Positions 1 through 5,683 of a stretch of 8,300 bases of DNA are shown here, piece by piece. The notes under the pieces are model-generated. The model saw only the letters and a program-made list of their open reading frames with translations, was not told where the DNA came from and made no database searches. The stretch covers positions 3,844 through 12,143 of the forward strand of contig PMLF01000098.1 of assembly GCA_003158755.1 (NCBI GenBank). Direction: 5' to 3'. The translations under genes were made by a program, and so were the position numbers. The first letter of the stretch is position 1. Each line of letters opens with the position of its first letter. Origin of the DNA: Elusimicrobiota bacterium. Its GTDB lineage: Bacteria; Elusimicrobiota; Elusimicrobia; FEN-1173.

Positions 1-3
1 CAT
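1..3 (-). CDS. Possible start codon of the next gene, likely ftsA (rest outside the window)
   Basis: An ATG at 3..1 lies 24 bases after the ftsQ stop. The same frame has a TAA at 18..16 with no other start codon between, so this ATG would be the first start after that stop. Only a weak AGG precedes it. Calling it ftsA rests on the usual ftsQ-ftsA order in dcw clusters; no protein sequence is visible. Confidence 0.3.
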
Positions 4-27
4 AGGCCTGTGGTTTTAGGATAGACA

Positions 28-897
28 CTAAGTCGGCTCCTTGAGAATCTTGGGTTTGACCGCCAAACGGCGGTCGTCCACGAACCGAACGCTTTCCGCC
101 CCGTCCTTCAAGCGCGGGTCCCGCAGAACTCGTTCGAGGCGCTCCGCTTTGGCGAAGACGACGCCTTCATCGACGACGATTTCACCCCAACGCAAGAGAG
201 GTCCGTCCTTGAAATACAACACCGCTTCGCCGGACGGCGCGAGTTTCATTTTATAAAAACTCTTAGCCCACGGCTGGGGGAGCCGCCGGAAGATGTCGAG
301 GAAAACCAGAACGGGCCGGGCGGCCGCCCCGGCGGGAACGCCTGAAAGAATGGGAAGCGGAGCGTTCTTCTCCAGGGCCGAAAGAGGCGGTTCACCGCCG
401 AGAGAGTCTTCCTCGGGCGCGAAAACCCTTAAAGGAAAAAGACCTCCTTCTTCGTCCATCCCGAGCCACTGTCCGTCGTTCCACACTTTGGCGGCGGCTC
501 GACGTCTTTGAAATACGATTCTAACTCCTCCATGCAGCGTCCGCCGCACATGGACTTCCGCCAACTCGGGGAACTGGGAGCGGAGCCGGCGGTCCGTGGC
601 CAAGGTCGAAAACCCGAAAAGGGAGTCCCCGACGGATAGGCCCGCCGCGCGCTCAAATCCTTCCGGAGGCGCGCCGTCTTGAAGAGTGGCGGGAACCACG
701 GCGACGCCGCGGACGCGGGTCCAGGCGGCGCGACCCCAGGCTTCCCGGGCCGCTCCCGCTCCCCAGGCCAGGACCGCTGCCCCGACGGCGATCAGGAGCA
801 ACGGCTTAAGCACCGAGGCGGCCGCGCGGGTGCGGTAGCGCGCCCGGGCGGGTCGGTACGCCACGCGGACGCTTCGGGGGCGCCGCCGACGGATCAA
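28..897 (-). CDS. ftsQ: Cell division protein FtsQ (POTRA domain), proposed TTG start
   Basis: FtsQ is a bitopic inner-membrane divisome protein that links early and late division proteins. From the TTG at 897 it has 289 residues: a strongly basic cytoplasmic tail (1-28, with 11 arginines), one membrane segment (29-50, VLKPLLLIAVGAAVLAWG), a POTRA domain (about 61-156, from VRGVAVV through ELAEVHVRRTLHGGVRIVFQ) and a C-terminal beta-rich domain. Sequence conservation in this family is low, so identity rests on this layout and on its place after ddl and before a likely ftsA. TTG is chosen because it overlaps the ddl stop as TTGA and gives a normal FtsQ length. The frame is open upstream to 1023, but that part lies within conserved ddl sequence. 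A GTG at 864 would shorten the basic tail. No convincing Shine-Dalgarno sequence precedes the TTG, so coupling to ddl is likely. Confidence 0.85.
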   Translation of the reverse strand: MIRRRRPRSVRVAYRPARARYRTRAAASVLKPLLLIAVGAAVLAWGAGAAREAWGRAAWTRVRGVAVVPATLQDGAPPEGFERAAGLSVGDSLFGFSTLATDRRLRSQFPELAEVHVRRTLHGGVRIVFQRRRAAAKVWNDGQWLGMDEEGGLFPLRVFAPEEDSLGGEPPLSALEKNAPLPILSGVPAGAAARPVLVFLDIFRRLPQPWAKSFYKMKLAPSGEAVLYFKDGPLLRWGEIVVDEGVVFAKAERLERVLRDPRLKDGAESVRFVDDRRLAVKPKILKEPT

Positions 898-1817
898 CCG
901 TCCGCCGCTAGACGAAGCATTTCGACGACCAGTTCGTCGAAGGAAAGGCCCGCCGCCTTCGCAGCGTCCGGCAGGATGCTGACTTCCGTTAAACCCGGCA
1001 GAGTGTTGATCTCCAAAATCCAAGGCCGGCCGGACTTGTCGACGATGAAATCCACCCGGGCGAAATGCCGGCAGCCCGCGGCGCGGAATGCTTCCAGGGC
1101 CAAGTCCGAGGCGAGTTTCAGCGATTTAACCGGGAGGCGCGCCGGGATCAGGTGGCGGGACCCTCCCTTCGAATACTTCGAGAAAAAGTCGTAGAAGGCG
1201 TGTTTGGGGACGATTTCGACGACCGGCAAAGCCCGACCATCCAAAATGCCTACGGTAATCTCTGTCCCCGTGACGGCTTTTTCGACGAGAGCTTCCCGGT
1301 CCTCGGCGAGGGCGGCCCGCAGGGCCTTCCGCCATTGGTTGGGAGAAGAGACGAACGTGACTCCGACCGCCGAACCTTGGGACGCGGGCTTGACGAACCA
1401 GGGGCCTTTGTCCGATGGAAAGGGAGCCTTGAGGTCCGTCACGACGAACCCTTTGGGCGTGGGGATGTCCGCCCCCTGAAAGATTTTTTTCGCCGTGGGT
1501 TTGTGCATGGAGATCGCGCTGGCCAGGACGCCGCTTCCGGTGTAGGGGATGCGAAGCATCTCCAAAAGCCCCTGGATCGTGCCGTCTTCCCCGAAAGGTC
1601 CGTGGAGAGCGAGGAAGGCGAGGTCCGTTTTATGGCGTCGAAGGTCTCGGGCTACGTCGGGGGACACGTCGATGACCGCGTGAGGCATCCCCAGCCGTTT
1701 CAACGCTCTGCAAACCGCCTCACCGCTCTTGATCGAGATGGGGCGTTCGGCGGACCACCCTCCATATAGGACGGCGATGCGCCGGCGGCGCAGTCGGTTT
1801 AACAACCTTTGATCCAT
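894..1817 (-). CDS. ddl: D-alanine--D-alanine ligase Ddl
   Basis: Ddl is a cytoplasmic ATP-grasp ligase that joins two D-alanines for the end of the peptidoglycan stem peptide. The 307-residue protein has normal DdlB length. Motifs are VLYGGWSAER (16-25), LHGPFGEDGTIQG (71-83), PYTGSG (91-96), VKPASQGSAVGV (142-153), EKAVTGTEITVGIL (179-192), RVDFIV (254-259) and the metal-binding LEINTLPGLT (268-277, Glu269 and Asn271). The hydrogen-bonded triad known in E. coli DdlB (Glu15, Ser150, Tyr216) is matched by Glu24, Ser149 and Tyr215. The tyrosine predicts D-Ala-D-Ala rather than D-Ala-D-lactate synthesis. Small differences are SMHK where SMDK is common and Phe at the position of DdlB Tyr212. The ATG at 1817 has a strong Shine-Dalgarno sequence; its TGA overlaps the proposed ftsQ start. 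Confidence 0.96.
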   Translation of the reverse strand: MDQRLLNRLRRRRIAVLYGGWSAERPISIKSGEAVCRALKRLGMPHAVIDVSPDVARDLRRHKTDLAFLALHGPFGEDGTIQGLLEMLRIPYTGSGVLASAISMHKPTAKKIFQGADIPTPKGFVVTDLKAPFPSDKGPWFVKPASQGSAVGVTFVSSPNQWRKALRAALAEDREALVEKAVTGTEITVGILDGRALPVVEIVPKHAFYDFFSKYSKGGSRHLIPARLPVKSLKLASDLALEAFRAAGCRHFARVDFIVDKSGRPWILEINTLPGLTEVSILPDAAKAAGLSFDELVVEMLRLAADG

Positions 1818-1818
1818 A

Positions 1819-2715
1819 TCAGTCCTCTCCCACGGTCCAGACTTCCGTTTCCAGGTCCACGCCGAACTTTTCCTTGACCGTGCGGCGGGTCAAATCGATG
1901 AGGGCTTTGACGTCGGCGGCGGCGGCGTGGTTGTCGTTCTCGATGAAATTGGCGTGCTTGGGGGAGATGCGCGCGCCGCCGATCCGCCGCCCCTTCAATC
2001 CCGCCGCCTCGACGAGCCGCGCGGCGTGGTCCCCCGGCGGGTTCTTGAAGACGGAGCCGCAGTTATAGGTGCCCAAAGGCTGCTTTTCCGCCCGCCGCGT
2101 TTTCTGTTTTTCAACGAGCTCCGCGATGTCGCGCGGGTTCCCGGCGCGCAGTTGGAGGACGGCTCCCGTCACCAGCCGTCCCGCCAAGTTGGACCGACGG
2201 TAAGAAAAGTCGATCTTGTCCCGGAGGATGGTCTCCCATATTCCGTCGGCGTTCACCGCCTCGACGGATCGGACGAGGGAGCCCAAGTCGCCTTCCGGCG
2301 TCCCCGCGTTGGTCATGAGGCCCCCGCCGATCGTGCCGGGAACGCCCGCCAGGAACTCCGCTCCGGCCAAACCCCTCTTGGCGCACTCTTTGGCGAGGAC
2401 CGGCAGGAGGACCCCGGCCCCGGCGATCAAGACGTCGGCCTCGAAGGAAATAGTTTCAAAAGCGCCCCTCAACCGGACCACCACGCCCCGGATGCCGCCG
2501 TCTCCGACGAGCAAGTTCGATCCCTGGCCGATGGGGAACAAGGGCCATCGGCGGTCGCGGCAGAGGCGGCACAAACCTTCAAGCTGTTCGCGCGTTTCGG
2601 CTTCGACGAAATAATCCGCCGGGCCGCCGATGGCGAAGGTGCTGTGACGCGCCAGGGGCTCGCGCGCGACGGCCTTGGGGACGACGGCCATAAGATCGTC
2701 GAGGGGATCGTTCAC
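1819..2715 (-). CDS. murB: UDP-N-acetylenolpyruvoylglucosamine reductase MurB
   Basis: MurB is the FAD- and NADPH-dependent cytoplasmic reductase that makes UDP-MurNAc, the substrate of MurC. From the GTG at 2715 it has 298 residues, which fits the shorter type II (Staphylococcus/Bacillus-like) enzymes rather than the 342-residue E. coli type. FAD-domain motifs are HSTFAIGGPADYF (24-36), IGQGSNLLVGDGG (62-74) and VPGTIGGGLMTNAGT (125-139). Catalytic motifs are FSYRRS (170-175, Arg173), GSVFKNP (220-226, proton donor Ser221) and the C-terminal ETEVW with Glu291. GGARISPKHANF lies at 246-257. The chosen GTG overlaps the murC stop as GTGA. Alternatives are a GTG at 2748, giving 11 more residues and a 37-base overlap, and an ATG at 2691. 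All three lack a strong Shine-Dalgarno sequence, so the start is less certain than the identity. Confidence 0.95.
   Translation of the reverse strand: MNDPLDDLMAVVPKAVAREPLARHSTFAIGGPADYFVEAETREQLEGLCRLCRDRRWPLFPIGQGSNLLVGDGGIRGVVVRLRGAFETISFEADVLIAGAGVLLPVLAKECAKRGLAGAEFLAGVPGTIGGGLMTNAGTPEGDLGSLVRSVEAVNADGIWETILRDKIDFSYRRSNLAGRLVTGAVLQLRAGNPRDIAELVEKQKTRRAEKQPLGTYNCGSVFKNPPGDHAARLVEAAGLKGRRIGGARISPKHANFIENDNHAAAADVKALIDLTRRTVKEKFGVDLETEVWTVGED
1823..1830 (-). promoter_or_regulatory. Ribosome-binding site of ddl inside the murB 3' end
   Basis: GGAGAGGA ends five bases before the ddl ATG at 1817 and encodes part of the last MurB codons. It is a strong Shine-Dalgarno match. Only one base separates the murB TGA from the ATG, so ddl can be translated both by re-initiation and by direct ribosome binding. 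Confidence 0.75.
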
Positions 2716-4070
2716 GAGTCCCGGAGAAACGTCTCTCCCATTTTCCACACGTCGCCCGCGCCGAGGGTCAAGAGGACGTCCCCTTCTTTGATGAACTCTT
2801 TTAGGGACTCCCCCCCGTCGTTGGCGGGGATTCGCGTCACCGGGCGGTGGCGGCGGATCTTGTCCGCCAGCCAGTCGCTGCTGACGCCCAGGATCGGCTT
2901 CTCGGACGCGGCGTAAATATCCACCAGAAGCAATTCATCCGCGTCGGCGAAGCAGTCCGCGAACTCGTCGGCCAAGATCTGGGTGCGGCTGTAGCGGTGA
3001 GGCTGGAAGACCACCACCTTGCGGCGGTCGGGGAATCGTTCCTTCAACGCCTGGAGGGTGGCCTTGATCTCCGTGGGATGGTGGCCGTAGTCGTCCCAGA
3101 CGGTGACGCCCCCCGCCTCGCCCTTCTTTTCCATCCGCCGCCCGACGCCTTGGAACGATGCCAGGGCCTCGACGATGGTCGCGAACGAAATCTCCAATTC
3201 CAAGCCGACTCCGACGGCGGCCAGGGAATTGATCACGTTGTGGCGGCCCGGCACGGACCAGCGCATTTCGCCGAGTTTTTCGCCGCCCCGGAAAACGTCG
3301 TACCGCACTTCCGTCGGCGAGGGGCGAACGTTTCTGGCCTGCAAATCCGCTTCCGGCGATATTCCGTAGGTCACCACCCGGCGGCGGAGCCGTTCCCGGA
3401 TGCGGCGGCAGCCCGGGTCATCGATCCCCAGGAAGAGGGTCCCGTAAAAGGGGATCTTGTTTCCGAACTCCACGAACCCCGTGTCCAAGGCGTCCATCGT
3501 TTTCCAATAATCCAGGTGGTCGTCGTCGATGTTGGTGACGACGCCCAGGGTGGGAGACAGCTTGAGGAAGGACCCGTCCGACTCGTCCGCCTCGGCCACG
3601 AGATATTCTCCCTTTCCGACGCGGGCGCCCGTTCCGATGTTGTGCATGCGTCCGCCGACGACCACCGTAGGGTCGAGCCCTCCGGCGGTGAGGACAAGGG
3701 AGCAAAGGGACGTCGTGGTGGTTTTGCCGTGAGTACCGGCCACGGCCACGGTGTACTTGAGGCGCGCCAGCTCGGCCAGCATCTCGATGCGCGGGATCAC
3801 GGGCACCCGAAGCCGACGAGCTTCCAGCACCTCCGGATTGTCCCCCGCGACGGCCGTGGAAGTGACCACGACCTGCGCGCGCCCGATGTTTTCGGCTTTG
3901 TGCCCCAAGCGCACGGACGCTCCCAGAGACTCCAGCCGTTGGGTCGTCTCCGATGTTTTCGCATCCGACCCGGACACTTGATAGCCCAAGGTCAGGAGCA
4001 CCTCGGCGATGCCGCTCATGCCCGCGCCGCCGATGCCTACGAAATGAATGCGCCGGTATTTTTTAAACAT
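2712..4070 (-). CDS. murC: UDP-N-acetylmuramate--L-alanine ligase MurC
   Basis: MurC is the cytoplasmic ATP-dependent ligase that adds L-alanine to UDP-MurNAc, the first stem-peptide step of peptidoglycan synthesis. At 452 residues it is of normal family length. The N-terminal UDP-binding domain has HFVGIGGAGMSGIA (9-22). The central ATPase domain has the P-loop AGTHGKTTTT (111-120), EADESDGSF (160-168) and NIDDDHLDYW (180-189). The C-terminal domain has PGRHNVINSLAA (274-285), DDYGHHPTEI (326-335), FQPHRYSRT (355-363) and GAGD (437-440). All catalytic motifs appear intact. The ATG at 4070 is chosen because the conserved N terminus begins right there; the reading frame extends further upstream but that part overlaps the membrane-protein gene and looks non-coding. 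The TGA stop overlaps the preferred murB start as GTGA. Confidence 0.97.
   Translation of the reverse strand: MFKKYRRIHFVGIGGAGMSGIAEVLLTLGYQVSGSDAKTSETTQRLESLGASVRLGHKAENIGRAQVVVTSTAVAGDNPEVLEARRLRVPVIPRIEMLAELARLKYTVAVAGTHGKTTTTSLCSLVLTAGGLDPTVVVGGRMHNIGTGARVGKGEYLVAEADESDGSFLKLSPTLGVVTNIDDDHLDYWKTMDALDTGFVEFGNKIPFYGTLFLGIDDPGCRRIRERLRRRVVTYGISPEADLQARNVRPSPTEVRYDVFRGGEKLGEMRWSVPGRHNVINSLAAVGVGLELEISFATIVEALASFQGVGRRMEKKGEAGGVTVWDDYGHHPTEIKATLQALKERFPDRRKVVVFQPHRYSRTQILADEFADCFADADELLLVDIYAASEKPILGVSSDWLADKIRRHRPVTRIPANDGGESLKEFIKEGDVLLTLGAGDVWKMGETFLRDS
2723..2738 (-). promoter_or_regulatory. Small hairpin before the murB start, a possible translational coupling element
   Basis: At the 3' end of murC the transcript reads GGAGAGACGTTTCTCC, which can fold as a six-pair stem (one G-U) with the loop ACGU. 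It ends seven bases before the preferred murB GTG at 2715 and buries the only purine-rich Shine-Dalgarno-like sequence nearby. Ribosomes finishing murC would open it. The structure is visible in the sequence, but the regulatory role is inferred and the codons also encode the MurC C terminus. Confidence 0.35.
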
Positions 4071-4079
4071 GAGAAGGGG

Positions 4080-4084
4080 TCCTA
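4080..4084 (-). promoter_or_regulatory. murC ribosome-binding site overlapping the upstream stop codon
   Basis: The sequence TAGGA includes the TAG stop of the membrane-protein gene and lies nine bases before the murC ATG at 4070. The match to the Shine-Dalgarno consensus is moderate. A ribosome terminating on the upstream gene would cover this site, which suggests coupling. Confidence 0.5.
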
Positions 4085-5539
4085 TTTTATCGTCGATGCG
4101 GTGGGAATTGAACCCAATCCCACTCCCGCGCCGAAAGGCATATAGTCCCAATCGACGAGCTGGAGACCGACGAGGAGGACGATCAAACCGGCGGCGAACG
4201 AGAGGGAGCGGGTTAACGTGTCCTCCCGCCAAAGTCCCCGAAAGAAAGACGCCGCGAACGGCATGGCCGCCAGCGCCACCAAAGGAGCGGCTTCGGGGAT
4301 GGGAAGTACCAGCGTAAAAAGGGCTAGACCGCCGATGAAAAAAGCGGCGGAATAACGTTCTCGGCCTCGGACGGCACCCACCAAACCCGCCAATAAAAAG
4401 AAAATCAGCACCGCCCAGAAATAGGGTGCGGCGGGATATTCCGTTCTGGAGGCGGAAACCCACCATTCGGGGGGCACGGATACGGAAGGTTTTGGAGCCG
4501 ACATGGTGGAGAAAATCCCGGCAATGATGCGGCGACCCGCCGGAGTCGCGGCCACGGCGGCCAGCGCGAAGACCGCCGCCGAGAGCGGCGCCCAGAGGGG
4601 GAGGTGGGGAAGCGGTTTTTGCCCGTCGTCGGGTTTTTCTCGATGAATCCCCGGTTTGAGGGCGTCGCGGTATTGGATTTCCAGCATCTGGCGATTTCGG
4701 GCGCGATAATCGCCGTTGGCTCCGGGGTCCGGAACGCCGATTTGCGCGGGGAGGTCCGGGATGGTCAGGAGGCTGTTGAGCACCTCCACGGCCCGGCTTG
4801 GGTGCAGCGAGGAGAGCTGCGCGGCGGTCAACCCCAGTCGTTGATGGACGAATTGGTTCGTCTTGGTTTCCCAGGTGAGGACTTTCAGAAAGGCGGCGAT
4901 GTCCAGGTCCTCCTCGCGGAACAGGAGGGGGTCCACCGGCGCGGTATAGATTCCCCCTTGAGGAGCGCTTTCGTCGGCCCACCACGCCAAGAGGCAATCT
5001 CCCGCCGTCACGACGGCCAAGAACGGAACCAATAGAACGCCGGCGCTATGGAAAAGGGGCCAGACGGCGGCCAGGACCGGCAACACCATCAATGCCATCG
5101 GCGGAGCCAACCGGCGTCGCGCGCGGACCATGACTTGGAGGAATGCCGAGGCGAAAAAGGCCGAGTAAAGCCAGGGATCCGGCGCGGAGTCTCCCATCGC
5201 CAAAGGAAGGAAGAGAACTCCTAATATGGAAGCGGTGCCGAAACCGGAGAGCCCTTGCGCCGCGTCCAGGGCCATGGCGAACGCCGCGGCGAAAATGGCC
5301 AGGGCAAGGATCGACATTCCCTTGGCGCCGCCCTTTTCGTCGACGACCGCCAATATCGCGTTGCTTACGGCTTCGGGTTCCCAGAATCCTTGGGACTTGA
5401 TCACCTTGAGGCCGATGGAAACGCGGGAGGCCGTGGCCGAAGGCGTTCCGGAGGCGGTTTTCCAGGCGAAAGGCCTGGCGCGCAAACTCACCGCAAAAGC
5501 GGCGAGGACGGCGAATACTAGGAAGCGCAATAGACGCAT
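4082..5539 (-). CDS. Unknown polytopic membrane protein upstream of murC, possibly a GT-C-like relative
   Basis: I do not recognise this 485-residue protein with certainty. It begins with a hydrophobic segment (residues 4-19) and an approximately 55-residue extramembrane stretch. About five membrane segments follow (roughly 75-93, 99-115, 122-138, 146-161, 165-187), then a soluble insert (188-315) rich in charged residues and prolines. About five more segments follow (316-333, 371-390, 396-413, 415-433, 444-463). Four short stretches, in order, recall a family of large GT-C-fold-like membrane proteins: FWEPEAVSNAILAVVDEKGG (52-71), WPLFHSAGVLL (160-170), EAAPLVALAAMPFAAS (416-431) and YMPFGAGVGLGSIPTAS (466-482). 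In those relatives I recall HEWLS, WxNLHGG and RNxxLFxxxAxP motifs, so key residues appear altered here. That reading is inference only. The stop TAG supplies part of the murC Shine-Dalgarno sequence, 11 bases before the murC start, implying co-transcription. The start is supported by AAAGGA six bases upstream. Confidence 0.85.
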   Translation of the reverse strand: MRLLRFLVFAVLAAFAVSLRARPFAWKTASGTPSATASRVSIGLKVIKSQGFWEPEAVSNAILAVVDEKGGAKGMSILALAIFAAAFAMALDAAQGLSGFGTASILGVLFLPLAMGDSAPDPWLYSAFFASAFLQVMVRARRRLAPPMALMVLPVLAAVWPLFHSAGVLLVPFLAVVTAGDCLLAWWADESAPQGGIYTAPVDPLLFREEDLDIAAFLKVLTWETKTNQFVHQRLGLTAAQLSSLHPSRAVEVLNSLLTIPDLPAQIGVPDPGANGDYRARNRQMLEIQYRDALKPGIHREKPDDGQKPLPHLPLWAPLSAAVFALAAVAATPAGRRIIAGIFSTMSAPKPSVSVPPEWWVSASRTEYPAAPYFWAVLIFFLLAGLVGAVRGRERYSAAFFIGGLALFTLVLPIPEAAPLVALAAMPFAASFFRGLWREDTLTRSLSFAAGLIVLLVGLQLVDWDYMPFGAGVGLGSIPTASTIK

Positions 5540-5545
5540 GAACGG

Positions 5546-5551
5546 TCCTTT
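5546..5551 (-). promoter_or_regulatory. Ribosome-binding site of the 485-residue membrane protein
   Basis: AAAGGA ends six bases before the ATG at 5539. It is among the clearest Shine-Dalgarno sequences in the window, and it fixes this start at the first gene after the repeat-bearing gap, where translational coupling to the preceding gene is not possible. Confidence 0.8.
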
Positions 5552-5577
5552 AGAAAATTGCGGCGGTTTCAGTAATC

Positions 5578-5656
5578 CCGCTCACCCTGAGCAAGTCGAA
5601 GGGGGAGCCGGTCGCCCCGACGATTGTTTGTGCTTCGACAGGCTCAGCACGAGCGG
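5578..5656. repeat. Inverted pair of short structured (REP-like) repeats in the only long intergenic gap
   Basis: The gap at 5540-5683 holds two copies of a roughly 26-base unit in opposite orientation, separated by about 26 bases. Unit 1 (5578-5603, plus strand) and unit 2 (5656-5630, minus strand) share CCGCTC, then CTGAGC, then GTCGAAG. Each unit is itself a small hairpin: CCCT (5585-5588) pairs with AGGG (5600-5603), and GTGCT (5630-5634) pairs with AGCAC (5646-5650). The stems differ between units but stay paired, while the 11-base loops are nearly identical (GAGCAAGTCGA versus GAGCCTGTCGA, 9 of 11). The two units could also pair with each other into one long stem. From memory, similar GTCGAAG/CTGAGC elements are dispersed in several G+C-rich genomes. 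No T run follows, so a standard intrinsic terminator is not indicated. The rest of the gap shows nothing clear besides the ribosome-binding site at its end. Confidence 0.85.
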
Positions 5657-5683
5657 TCCCTGGAATTGCGAACCCGCTTCTAG

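Noticed and set aside
898..1023. Upstream extension of FtsQ to position 1023
   Set aside because: It would lie entirely within the conserved C terminus of ddl, and the extra residues look like an out-of-frame reading. The TTG at 897 gives a normal length.
1927..2916. Plus-strand open frame of 329 codons opposite murB and the end of murC
   Set aside because: It spans two convincing minus-strand genes and shows no motif or initiation signal.
2847..4145. Plus-strand open frame of 432 codons opposite murC
   Set aside because: It is the antisense shadow of a fully conserved murC in G+C-rich DNA. The predicted protein has no recognisable motif and has compositional features of a reverse-frame translation.
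4071..4997. Upstream extension of the murC frame to 4997
   Set aside because: The extension overlaps the membrane-protein gene, is rich in Arg, Pro and Gly, and precedes the conserved MurC N terminus that starts at the ATG at 4070.
5564..5596. Possible promoter in the repeat region (TTGCTC, 17-base spacer, TGAAAC)
   Set aside because: The -10 box matches only about three of six consensus bases and the -35 box lies inside the repeat unit, so it is not better than chance.
5578..5656. Repeat pair as a CRISPR fragment or an intrinsic terminator
   Set aside because: There are only two units, they are inverted rather than direct, no equal-length spacers exist, and no T run follows the hairpins on the transcribed strand.
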